Source: Rickettsiales bacterium (lineage in GTDB: Bacteria > Pseudomonadota > Alphaproteobacteria > Rickettsiales > Deianiraeaceae). From it: a stretch of DNA of 5,926 bases. Under the pieces are notes generated by a model. That model was not told the DNA's origin, did not search any database, and worked only from the letters and a program-made list of their open reading frames with translations. The stretch covers positions 1 to 5,926 of the forward strand of contig JAFUUN010000057.1 of the NCBI GenBank assembly GCA_017477855.1, given 5' to 3'. Numbering within the stretch: position 1 is the stretch's first letter; every line of letters starts with the position of its first letter. Below, one piece after another: positions 1 to 5,447 of this stretch. The translations under genes were made by a program, and so were the position numbers.

Positions 1-201
1 AAAATACCACTCATTGGCGCTAATGCACTTCTCACAAATAACAAAATTCTCCTCAATGTCCAGGTCAATTACCTTATCAACCATCAAAAATGGTGGCCTC
101 TGTGGAAGCAACCTGCAAATATCTTCATAACCAAATGATCTTTTATTGGCTAAGTCAGAAAAATCTGGTAATTCATTTTTAATGTTCTTTCTTTTTGACA
201 T
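1..201 (-). CDS. fabZ: 3-hydroxyacyl-ACP dehydratase FabZ (N-terminal part, cut by window edge)
   Basis: FabZ dehydrates 3-hydroxyacyl-ACP to trans-2-enoyl-ACP in the cytosolic type II fatty acid synthesis cycle. Reading the minus strand from the ATG at 201 gives 67 open codons to the window edge. After a charged leader of about 24 residues comes the family's opening signature: YEDICRLLPQRPPFLMVDKV at about residues 25-44 (family form I..LLPHR.PFL.VDRV), then SANEWYF at 61-67, matching the V..NE..F strand before the GHFP motif. The catalytic His (in GHFP) and Glu lie beyond the edge, so activity cannot be judged. The leader is somewhat longer than in textbook FabZ. No in-frame ATG lies upstream and there is no Shine-Dalgarno. 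The gene is divergent from the MazG-like gene. FabA is less likely because of the PQRPPFL.VD form. The family call is strong. Confidence 0.9.
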   Translation of the reverse strand, partial: MSKRKNIKNELPDFSDLANKRSFGYEDICRLLPQRPPFLMVDKVIDLDIEENFVICEKCISANEWYF

Positions 202-219
202 GCTTACAGTTAAGTCAAT

Positions 220-225
220 ATTATA
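220..225 (-). promoter_or_regulatory. Possible -10 box for fabZ
   Basis: The minus strand reads a perfect TATAAT here, which would start transcription near 213 and leave a leader of about 12 bases before the fabZ ATG at 201. The only -35-like hexamer (TTGAAG) sits 20 bases away, which is too far for a good sigma-70 match. In AT-rich DNA a chance TATAAT is common, so this is a weak call. Confidence 0.25.
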
Positions 226-240
226 AAATAAAAATCAAGG

Positions 241-269
241 TTGATCTTCAAATAACTTGAAAATAATCT
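241..269 (+). promoter_or_regulatory. Possible sigma-70 promoter for the MazG-like gene
   Basis: TTGATC at 241-246 and TAATCT at 264-269 are separated by exactly 17 bases, each matching 4 of 6 consensus bases. Transcription would begin near 276, leaving about 14 bases before the ATG at 290, with no Shine-Dalgarno in that leader. The divergent arrangement with fabZ makes a promoter in this 88-base spacer expected, but these particular boxes are inferred. Confidence 0.35.
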
Positions 270-289
270 TCGCAAATTGATATTAAAGT

Positions 290-688
290 ATGCTTACCAA
301 AAAGTTCAACAATCTATCAAGTTTGTCCGCTATAAAAGAGGCATCGGAGATTGCAAAATTTTTGCCAACAATTACAAGTTCATGGAAGGATGATGTGATT
401 TTTTTGTGTGAAGATTTGCGGAATGAGGTCGCGGAATTACTGCATGAGGTTAATCAAGGAGATGGCAACAAACGGCGCATTTTTGAGGAGGTTGGTGATG
501 TAATATTTGTGCTTTGTAGGATTGCTAATCTGTTTGATATAGATGTTGAGACTGCAACAAAACATTCCGTTAAGGAATTAAAACGAAGATTTTTATATTT
601 GGAAGAAAAATATGGTACGGATAAAATAAAAACAGCGAACCAAGATGAGTTTTTTCAGCTTTGGCAGGAAGCAAAGAGTAAAAACTGA
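290..688 (+). CDS. MazG-like nucleotide pyrophosphohydrolase, single-domain
   Basis: This is a 132-residue all-alpha NTP pyrophosphohydrolase of the MazG superfamily; such enzymes hydrolyse (d)NTPs to NMP and PPi and clean the nucleotide pool in the cytosol. The metal-binding pattern is visible: E46-x2-E49 in NEVAEL, then E67-x2-D70 in EEVGDV, with the spacing of the family's ExxE...ExxD. The tail ELKRRFLYLEEKYG (about 96-109) matches the closing helix of MazG C-terminal domains (family form KF.RRF.Y.E). Classical E. coli MazG has two such domains in about 260 residues. This protein corresponds to one, best matched to the second, so it is a short stand-alone form rather than clearly a truncated gene. 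The first Glu of the usual EExxE is Asn45. Substrate preference is unknown. There is no Shine-Dalgarno, and a GC-rich element starts three bases after the stop. Confidence 0.85.
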   Translation: MLTKKFNNLSSLSAIKEASEIAKFLPTITSSWKDDVIFLCEDLRNEVAELLHEVNQGDGNKRRIFEEVGDVIFVLCRIANLFDIDVETATKHSVKELKRRFLYLEEKYGTDKIKTANQDEFFQLWQEAKSKN

Positions 689-691
689 ATT

Positions 692-778
692 GTTGTGCGG
701 GCGCGGAGCGCGTTTGTGCGGCAAACGAAGTGATGAGCGAAATACAAACTGTGATGGCGTGGCCTCGGGCCGCGCAAC
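692..778 (+). repeat. GC-rich palindromic element, copy 1 (87 bp, variant B)
   Basis: This GC-rich block is set in AT-rich sequence. It shares with copies 2 and 3 the left part (GGCGCGGAGCGCGTTTG) and the right part (GGCGTGGCCTCGGGC), but its centre differs. Its ends are inverted repeats: GTTGTGCGG at the left and CCGCGCAAC at the right pair over 9 bases with one G-U wobble, and flanking AT bases extend the match to ATTGTTGYGCGG. An internal stem pairs GTTTGT (712-717) with ACAAAC (744-749). A competing local hairpin pairs CGTTTG (711-716) with CAAACG (722-727). The element starts 3 bases after the stop of the MazG-like gene. Its length is 29 codons, and five of six frames through it are open by my reading. 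Confidence 0.88.
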
Positions 779-793
779 AATAAATTTTTATTG
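778..793. repeat. Short AT-rich perfect palindrome beside element copy 1
   Basis: CAATAAA and TTTATTG pair as a 7-base stem around two T bases, overlapping the last base of copy 1. It lies about 30 bases before the TRL-like gene start. As a terminator it lacks a GC stem, and in this base composition it may be chance. Confidence 0.3.
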
Positions 794-823
794 AAAATTA
801 ATTTTTGATTGCAATAAACAAGC

Positions 824-1093
824 ATGAAATGTGCAAAAGTTGTTCCAGTTTTGTTTGTTGCAGTTGTGGTCACAGGATGCGAAAGCATAAAAAAAGAATA
901 TGTAAAGTCAGAAGTTAAGAAAACAGCCATGAATTTAACTGGTGTGAAAGAAGGTAAAGCATGTAAATATCTCGGTTTTATTGGAGATAACAGCGAAACG
1001 CAAGCCAAGAAAAATGGAAACGTCAACTTTGTACTCTACAAGACCACCGAAGACGGAACATTCAGCAAATGCACATATGTTTACGGTAAATAA
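824..1093 (+). CDS. TRL-like family lipoprotein
   Basis: This 89-residue protein is predicted to be a lipid-anchored envelope protein. Residues 4-16 are a hydrophobic signal segment, followed by a lipobox-like VVTGC with the lipidated Cys at 19; signal peptidase II would leave a mature chain of about 71 residues. The C-terminal half fits the TRL-like family (small lipoproteins first noted near tRNA loci, function unknown): GKACKYLGFIGDNS at about 44-57, AKKNG at 61-65, and a closing KCTYVYGK at 82-89. In the family this reads as G.A, LGLI..GD.S, A...G and a final V.G. C47 and C83 could form a disulfide. No Shine-Dalgarno precedes the ATG, and the spacer upstream contains element copy 1. Its TAA stop touches the stop of the convergent permease. 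The lipoprotein call is firm; the family call is from memory of the pattern. Confidence 0.77.
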   Translation: MKCAKVVPVLFVAVVVTGCESIKKEYVKSEVKKTAMNLTGVKEGKACKYLGFIGDNSETQAKKNGNVNFVLYKTTEDGTFSKCTYVYGK

Positions 1094-2173
1094 TTATTGC
1101 TTATAGTAGTCGCTATTGCGATATTTTTCCATTGCATATTTTACAACAACATTACAAATGCCAACCATTGGCAGAGCCAACAGGATACCGAATATACCAA
1201 ACAATGGTACCGAAACAAGCACCCCGAAGATGACCCAAAGTGGATGTACGCCAAGACGATTTCCTACAATTTTTGGCGTTATAAACCCAGAATCGATAAC
1301 CTGTCCACCGAGTAAAACAGCCAGTGTTATGATTATTTTTTTCACATCATGCATCTGCGCATAGACGGAACAAAGTATGATTGCTGTGGCAGAATAAAAA
1401 CCAATATAAGGAACAAATGATGAAAAACCTATCACAATTCCAAGTATGAAAAAGTGCTCTACACCTATTGGAAACAGCATTGCAGCATACATTATAGATA
1501 ACACGATTGCCGCAATTGTTTGCCCTTCCATGAATTTAAACACGCTATCATACATGTTGGACGATAATTTCTTGGCATCCTTCTGAATACCTACCGGCAG
1601 GACTTGAAAAAAAGCTCTTTTTATCTTTTGTGTGTCTTTTAGCATCATGAATGACACGATTGGAGACAGCGCAGACATCCCGATTATGGTAGCCAACTGA
1701 GCAGTTGAGCGGAAGGATGCAATTAAGCTTTTTTTGGCGTAATCAATAATATTGTCTGACAAATTTTCAACACACCATTCCAATATTCCATTAATAGTTT
1801 CTGATGAAAACTTGCCAGCAATCAATAATCTGAACTTATCAAGTGAGGCGGTATTTGTTGTATAATTAAATACCTTTATACCACCTCCATAAATTGCAGG
1901 AATAGCAGTAATAAATATTGCAACAATTAGAGAATAAAAACAAATTGTTATGATACAGGCTGTGATAACCCTCGGAATGTGGAATTTTCTCTCAAAAATA
2001 TTAACAATGCCGTTAAATAAAATGACCTCAAAAAAAGCTATATAAAATGGCAGCAATGCAGCACTTATCTGATTGAAAATATACAAAAATGCTAATATTG
2101 ATATAACCCAGAAAATGTGCTTTTTTTTCAAGTAGAACCTCTCGTCTGCGAGCATGAGTTTGCTAAACTCCAT
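1094..2173 (-). CDS. AI-2E (PerM/TqsA) family transporter
   Basis: This is a 359-residue inner-membrane permease. Family members include the autoinducer-2 exporter TqsA and Na+(Li+)/H+ antiporters, so the substrate cannot be told from sequence. Hydrophobic spans lie at about 20-42, 44-57, 68-95, 160-178, 218-238, 240-273, 278-293 and 311-345. Family landmarks in order are FMMLKD (175-180), EGQTIA (216-221), PYIG (255-258), GGQVIDSGFITPKIVG (289-304), HPLWVIFG (310-317) and the G-rich final helix GIFGILLALP (326-335). Length is normal (about 340-370). A promoter-like pair lies so close that its -10 box ends two bases before the first ATG; translation may therefore begin at Met7 (ATG at 2155), giving 353 residues. 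There is no clear Shine-Dalgarno at either start. The stop abuts the convergent lipoprotein gene. Confidence 0.92.
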   Translation of the reverse strand: MEFSKLMLADERFYLKKKHIFWVISILAFLYIFNQISAALLPFYIAFFEVILFNGIVNIFERKFHIPRVITACIITICFYSLIVAIFITAIPAIYGGGIKVFNYTTNTASLDKFRLLIAGKFSSETINGILEWCVENLSDNIIDYAKKSLIASFRSTAQLATIIGMSALSPIVSFMMLKDTQKIKRAFFQVLPVGIQKDAKKLSSNMYDSVFKFMEGQTIAAIVLSIMYAAMLFPIGVEHFFILGIVIGFSSFVPYIGFYSATAIILCSVYAQMHDVKKIIITLAVLLGGQVIDSGFITPKIVGNRLGVHPLWVIFGVLVSVPLFGIFGILLALPMVGICNVVVKYAMEKYRNSDYYKQ

Positions 2174-2175
2174 AA

Positions 2176-2203
2176 ATTATAATTTGCAAATGATTTATTT
2201 CAA
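2176..2203 (-). promoter_or_regulatory. Probable sigma-70 promoter for the AI-2E family transporter
   Basis: On the minus strand TTGAAA (2203-2198) and a perfect TATAAT (2181-2176) are 16 bases apart, the best promoter match in the window. It lies between decayed element copy 4 and the permease. Transcription would begin near 2169, inside the longest reading frame, which argues for the Met7 start with a leader of about 14 bases. Confidence 0.5.
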
Positions 2204-2204
2204 T

Positions 2205-2261
2205 GTTGCACTGCCAGAAGCCATGCCCTCGCGGTTTGTATTTCGCTCCACGCCGTACAAC
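2205..2261 (-). repeat. GC-rich palindromic element, copy 4 (57 bp, shortened and diverged)
   Basis: Read on the minus strand, this begins GTTGTACGGCGTGGAGCG and ends GGCAGTGCAAC, with GCGAGGGCATGGCTTC between, recognisably the element of copies 1-3 with point changes. The centre GAGCGAAATACAAAC is shared only with copy 1, so both belong to variant B. Relative to copy 1 it lacks about 29 bases lying between two GAGCG motifs, as expected from a deletion between short direct repeats; this removes the left arm of the internal stem. It starts 6 bases after the methyltransferase-HNH stop codon, in the same direction as that gene. Its length is 19 codons, and all six frames are open. Confidence 0.82.
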
Positions 2262-2267
2262 TATACC

Positions 2268-3596
2268 CTACTCATCACCTTCATTAACCTGAAAGTCCTG
2301 GTTTCCATAAGTCAACTTGTAAGTCAAAATATCCTTATTTGCTTCAAGCACTCGTTTCAAATATTCCATTGGTCTTGAACCTTTTACCCTGTTGCAATAA
2401 CCACATAAAAGTTGGAAGTTTTCGTAGTTATCTTCACCACCTTTCGCCTTTGGAAAAATGTGGTCTATTTCAAGATTATTTATGTCAAAATTCTTTCTGC
2501 ATCCATTGCAACAACCTTTTTGTTGTTCGTATAACCGCTTTTTGATTTCCTTTTTTGTCAAGTTGTTGTCAAGGTTTTCAATCTTCAAGTCGTGTCTATT
2601 TGGCAAATCTCCACCCCTATACACAAACCCTTCAAATAGTCTTCCTTGTGCATCTTTCAACCTATCCACAACAATTTTTGCAGACACCTTACTTATATCA
2701 ATTCCAATCCATTTTCTGCCAAGATGCTCCGCTGAAACACAAGTTGTCTCACATCCACAGAAGGGGTCAATTACAATTCCATCTTGCGGACAAGAAGCAT
2801 TTATTATTCTATCTAACAATTTCAATGGTTTTTGGGTTGGGTATCCAGTTCGTTCTTTGGCATATGCATTGACAATTGGTATTTCCCACACATCTCGCAA
2901 TCTCATATGTGTCCTTTCATATTGTTTATAAACTTTTCCATCTCTATGCCTAATTTCTTTATATTTACCATTTTCATCTTGTTTATTATATCTTTTTGTA
3001 GATTTTTCACTGACCGGCTCAATGGTTTCTTCTGTGTTGAAGAAGTGTTCTCCATATTTTTTTGCATATGCATAAATATTATCGTGTTTTCTCTTAAATG
3101 CTTTATCACTTTCTCCTGTTCCTTGATAAGACCATATTATTTCATTGATTAGATTTTTCCTCCCAAAAATTCCATCCAACATCAACTTGACAAAATGTCC
3201 TGCCGTTGGATCGCAGTGGTAGTAAAGTGATCCAGTTGGTTTGAGTATTCTGTGCATTTCAAGCACCCTCTGGGTCATATAAGTAATGTATGACATCATT
3301 GCTTCGCTGTGGAGTTGTCCTATTGAGAAAATGTATTTTACCAAATCTGGATGAGTTTTTCCAAGTTCTGCTAAGTATGCCTCATCAACATCTTCCTCCC
3401 AAGTCCAAATATCTTTGAAACTTGCCATCACTTTTTTACTCCCAGTTCCAATAGGATTTTCATACATCCTCTTTGAATTAAACGGCGGATCAAGGTAGAT
3501 TAAATCAACACTTTCGCTATCCAATCGCCGGAGGACGAATAGGTTGTCGTTTGTATAAAGTGTGTTTTGGAATTCTTCTTGATTTTCTTCTGCCAT
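2268..3596 (-). CDS. DNA methyltransferase (beta-class, N6-A/N4-C) fused to C-terminal HNH nuclease
   Basis: From the ATG at 3596 this is a 442-residue two-domain enzyme. Domain 1 (about 1-330) is an amino-methyltransferase of the beta order: catalytic motif IV DPPF at 36-39 comes first, then a variable target-recognition stretch (about 150-245), then GYPTQKP (251-257), then the AdoMet-binding motif DPFCGC at 277-282 and IGID (297-300). Position 283 is Glu where the general family form has Gly. Domain 2 (about 345-425) is a zinc-type HNH nuclease: C363 and C366, IDH at 377-379, N393, then CGYCN at 398-402. The protein may modify and cut DNA as one polypeptide; the target is unknown and no separate restriction gene lies nearby. 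A TTG at 3644 would add 16 residues and overlap the exporter gene by 8 bases. I prefer the ATG because homologues usually open just before the NTLY.NDNL motif. Confidence 0.93.
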   Translation of the reverse strand: MAEENQEEFQNTLYTNDNLFVLRRLDSESVDLIYLDPPFNSKRMYENPIGTGSKKVMASFKDIWTWEEDVDEAYLAELGKTHPDLVKYIFSIGQLHSEAMMSYITYMTQRVLEMHRILKPTGSLYYHCDPTAGHFVKLMLDGIFGRKNLINEIIWSYQGTGESDKAFKRKHDNIYAYAKKYGEHFFNTEETIEPVSEKSTKRYNKQDENGKYKEIRHRDGKVYKQYERTHMRLRDVWEIPIVNAYAKERTGYPTQKPLKLLDRIINASCPQDGIVIDPFCGCETTCVSAEHLGRKWIGIDISKVSAKIVVDRLKDAQGRLFEGFVYRGGDLPNRHDLKIENLDNNLTKKEIKKRLYEQQKGCCNGCRKNFDINNLEIDHIFPKAKGGEDNYENFQLLCGYCNRVKGSRPMEYLKRVLEANKDILTYKLTYGNQDFQVNEGDE

Positions 3597-3636
3597 TTGA
3601 TTGATTTGAGGAGGAAAATTTTTAATTTCAAATGTT

Positions 3637-4263
3637 TTATGCAATAATGCTGATTAGCTCTTTGACAAATTTGATTATCAGCAGCGAGGCATAAAAACAT
3701 ATCATTCCTGCGGACACTTTGTTGAGGATTGACAAAATTTTCATGTTTATCTTCTTTCCGAGAATTCCAAATCCCATAACAATAAGTGAGTGTGTGAAAA
3801 TGGCTGCCGTGCATCCTCCTAATATTGCAGACACAATAGAACTTGATGCATCAATTACTGACGAGAAAATTGCGCCATAACCAACAATTGACAGTGGCGA
3901 AGATAGCGTTAAGCACAGCATTTTGAGTGTCAATGCAAAGTTTTTTTTGTTGATGTTTTTTGCTTTTATTTTTGACAAATCAGTTTTCCAAAAACCGTAG
4001 GCAATGTGTGTCAAAAACAGTCCTGCAAATAGGGAAAGCAGCATAAATACTGGTTTTGGGATCGCCGACACGACCGCATTCGCACACAATGCACCTGTGG
4101 TTATAAATATTATGTCGCCAATGATGCAACCTAAAATGCAGAAAAAACCTGCTTTATATCCGCGCGTCATAGCAATGTTTGCGGTTGTCAAAAACACTGG
4201 CCCAACGGATATTAAGACAACAAAACACAGACAAAATGTTTTGATGAATAGGTGCAGGTTCAT
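3637..4263 (-). CDS. LysE/RhtB family exporter
   Basis: This 208-residue inner-membrane protein belongs to the LysE superfamily, whose members export amino acids or related solutes; the substrate is not predictable here. Visible landmarks are SVGPVFL at 19-25 (family GP), RGYKAGF..ILGC.IGD at 34-50 (family G...G...GxxxGD), a hydrophobic helix at 69-90, a Lys-rich loop (94-108), LSSPLSIVGYGAIF at 120-133 (family NP..), and a terminal helix NKVSAGMICFYASLLI at 181-196. About six membrane spans are expected. The reading frame extends to a TTG at 4305, but the ATG at 4263 places the first helix at the usual distance from the N-terminus. No Shine-Dalgarno is evident at either start. The methyltransferase-HNH gene follows after 40 bases, so co-transcription is plausible. 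Element copy 2 lies upstream. Confidence 0.9.
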   Translation of the reverse strand: MNLHLFIKTFCLCFVVLISVGPVFLTTANIAMTRGYKAGFFCILGCIIGDIIFITTGALCANAVVSAIPKPVFMLLSLFAGLFLTHIAYGFWKTDLSKIKAKNINKKNFALTLKMLCLTLSSPLSIVGYGAIFSSVIDASSSIVSAILGGCTAAIFTHSLIVMGFGILGKKINMKILSILNKVSAGMICFYASLLIIKFVKELISIIA

Positions 4264-4317
4264 ATACAAACCGAGAATTAGTGTGTTTGTAAAAATAATA
4301 ATCAAGATTTATTTGAT

Positions 4318-4324
4318 GTTGCGC
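4318..4324 (-). repeat. Possible remnant of a GC-rich element end
   Basis: The minus strand reads GCGCAACAT here followed by CAAATAAATC. This resembles the right end of copy 4 and its flank (GTGCAACAT, TGAAATAAATC), matching about 18 of 20 bases with one gap. It may be the trace of a lost copy next to copy 2, or chance similarity of a short end plus AT-rich DNA. Confidence 0.3.
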
Positions 4325-4344
4325 ACATAAATATTGATTTTGTT

Positions 4345-4425
4345 GTTGCGTGGCGCGGAGCGCGTTTGGCCGACGAGGAACGAGGCGCAGCCAAACGGCG
4401 AGGGCGTGGCCTCGGGCGGCGCAAC
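4345..4425 (+). repeat. GC-rich palindromic element, copy 2 (81 bp, variant A)
   Basis: This copy matches copy 3 at 80 of 81 positions, differing only at 4351 (T here, C at 5454). Ends are inverted repeats (GTTGCG at the left, CGCAAC at the right). A perfect 8-base internal stem pairs CGTTTGGC (4363-4370) with GCCAAACG (4390-4397) around a 19-base loop, and a smaller stem pairs GAGG with CCTC in the right half. It is about 75% GC by my count, in strongly AT-rich surroundings. It lies 33 bases beyond the stop of ybeY and upstream of the exporter gene. The length equals 27 codons and no stop codon occurs in any of the six frames. Confidence 0.93.
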
Positions 4426-4428
4426 AGA

Positions 4429-4458
4429 AATTATTATTTTTCAATAATTATTATTTTT
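4429..4458. repeat. AT-rich 13-base direct repeat just beyond ybeY
   Basis: AATTATTATTTTT occurs at 4429-4441 and again at 4446-4458, between ybeY and element copy 2. The U-rich strand would be made only by transcription to the right, so it does not serve as a terminator for ybeY. It may reflect slippage in AT-rich DNA. Confidence 0.4.
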
Positions 4459-4932
4459 TTAACAAACTGCCTCGTAAATATCTACAACACCAAATTTGCC
4501 AAGTATTTCTGCCTCCAACAATTCCATGGTTGTGCGCTCATCCTCCTTTATATGGTCATATCCAAGAGTATGTAAAACACCATGCACAAACAGGTGCCAT
4601 AATCTGTCTTTGAATGATTTGTTGAACTGTATTGCTTCCTCTGCAATTTTATTATAGCACAAGACAATTTCTCCAAGATAAAGATTGTTGCAAATCATCC
4701 GATTCTTATTTTCAAAAGAGAGCACATTTGTCACACCATCTTTGCCATGAAACTTTTTGTTATATTTCATCATTACATCATCATCAACAAAGCTAACATT
4801 CAAGAAAACCTGATTAGCTTCAACACCAGTACATTGTAAGCACTGATTTACAATATTCTTGATATCCTTCTGTGAAATTGCATGTCCTTTCCAAATCCTG
4901 TCAACAAATTTATCTACTACAACTTTTGCCAT
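4459..4932 (-). CDS. ybeY: Endoribonuclease YbeY (16S rRNA maturation)
   Basis: YbeY is a zinc-dependent single-strand endoribonuclease that matures the 16S rRNA 3' end and takes part in 70S quality control in the cytosol. The 157-residue product carries the diagnostic metal site HGVLHTLGYDH at 117-127, with H117, H121 and H127 as zinc ligands, plus the family motifs TNVLSF (68-73) and LGEIVLC (86-92). Length is normal (about 150-170). The start is set by a good ribosome binding site: GAGG, then five bases, then the ATG at 4932. A longer frame from 4959 would overlap virB2 and add nine residues without that support. The GAGG and the TAA of virB2 are contiguous, so ybeY is probably translated by ribosomes finishing the pilin gene. 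No phoH-like gene, a common neighbour of ybeY, is visible here. Confidence 0.96.
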   Translation of the reverse strand: MAKVVVDKFVDRIWKGHAISQKDIKNIVNQCLQCTGVEANQVFLNVSFVDDDVMMKYNKKFHGKDGVTNVLSFENKNRMICNNLYLGEIVLCYNKIAEEAIQFNKSFKDRLWHLFVHGVLHTLGYDHIKEDERTTMELLEAEILGKFGVVDIYEAVC

Positions 4933-4934
4933 TG

Positions 4935-5375
4935 TTACCTCAAATTTGGACACATACATGAAAGTATTTCATCTGGGCTATAAGCTTTACTACCATCAAA
5001 GCCACCACCACTCAAACCAGTAACAACATTTGGAAGCAAGAATAAAGCCAGTGTTTTTGGTGCAAAAAACAGACCAACTCCGAGTGCAGTGGTGACAATT
5101 TCTTGCCATTTCAATTTCCCATTTGTGAATGCCCACGCAGACATCATAATACTGAAAGTCGCGATCGAACGACCAATACGGCCTTGCATAAACATAATTA
5201 CTTCACAAATTGTTGCAAATGCAGGGTTTGTCTCATCTGCATTACATTGCATTGCAAATGCTACGATTGAATAAAGTGCAAATATCAAACCTGCAATGGA
5301 AATAGTTTTCAAATTGCATATTCTAAAAAGTGCAAAATCAATCTTCCAGAATATACTTTTTAAAATCACAAACAC
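4935..5375 (-). CDS. virB2: VirB2/TrbC-like type IV secretion pilin subunit
   Basis: This 146-residue protein resembles VirB2/TrbC pilins, which are processed in the inner membrane and polymerise into the extracellular pilus of type IV secretion systems. A basic N-terminus is followed by a hydrophobic signal segment (about 24-41), with possible cleavage after AFA at 39-41. The mature part begins with NP..ATICEVI (50-60), then the hallmark hairpin: GRIGRSIATFSIMMSAWAF at 65-83, a short polar turn with W90, and a second helix TTALGVGLFFAPKTLALFLL at 95-114. A Gly-rich turn (120-125) and a tail with C140 and C142 follow. The start is a GTG at 5375; the second GTG at 5369 is possible, no ATG fits, and a stop lies just upstream. 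No other vir genes are visible, so it is an isolated subunit gene, paired with ybeY. The family call rests on hydrophobic pattern and motifs. Confidence 0.83.
   Translation of the reverse strand: MFVILKSIFWKIDFALFRICNLKTISIAGLIFALYSIVAFAMQCNADETNPAFATICEVIMFMQGRIGRSIATFSIMMSAWAFTNGKLKWQEIVTTALGVGLFFAPKTLALFLLPNVVTGLSGGGFDGSKAYSPDEILSCMCPNLR
4938..4941 (-). promoter_or_regulatory. Ribosome binding site of ybeY, inside the end of virB2
   Basis: The minus strand reads GAGG, TAA, CA, ATG in succession. GAGG covers the last virB2 codons, TAA is the virB2 stop, and ATG starts ybeY. It is the clearest Shine-Dalgarno in the window and decides the ybeY start. Confidence 0.75.
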
Positions 5376-5414
5376 AGTTTAGGATTGGAATATAAAATTT
5401 ATTTGCAAGCGGTA

Positions 5415-5420
5415 ATTATA
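5415..5420 (-). promoter_or_regulatory. Possible -10 box for virB2-ybeY
   Basis: A perfect TATAAT on the minus strand lies between element copy 3 and the virB2 start and would give a leader of about 33 bases. No convincing -35 lies 16-18 bases upstream (TTTACT is only 15 away). Weak call in AT-rich DNA. Confidence 0.22.
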
Positions 5421-5447
5421 AAGTTTGGTAATTTCAGTAAATTATTT

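Noticed and set aside
290..688. MazG-like gene as part of a toxin-antitoxin module
   Set aside because: No mazE or mazF partner adjoins it; the protein is a nucleotide pyrophosphohydrolase, not a toxin or antitoxin.
655..1026. Long open frame on the minus strand across element copy 1 and the lipoprotein gene
   Set aside because: It is antisense to two convincing plus-strand genes, resembles no family I know, and stays open mainly because copy 1 lacks stops on that strand.
1094..2173. Permease as evidence of autoinducer-2 quorum sensing
   Set aside because: The AI-2E family is functionally broad and no luxS or lsr gene is visible here.
2458..2931. Several plus-strand open frames opposite the methyltransferase-HNH gene
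   Set aside because: They are Ser/Phe/Cys-rich shadow translations of a strongly supported minus-strand gene, with no family resemblance.
2268..4263. LysE exporter plus methyltransferase-HNH as a new defence operon
   Set aside because: The only link is a 40-base gap on the same strand, with no shared function; co-occurrence elsewhere would be needed.
4345..4425. GC-rich islands as tRNA or other structured RNA genes
   Set aside because: There is no T-arm GTTC motif, anticodon arm or CCA-end geometry, and the repeated copies with inverted ends fit an interspersed element better.
4350..4613. Arg/Ala-rich plus-strand frames starting in element copy 2
   Set aside because: They run from the repeat into the antisense of ybeY; openness comes from the GC-rich repeat, not from coding.
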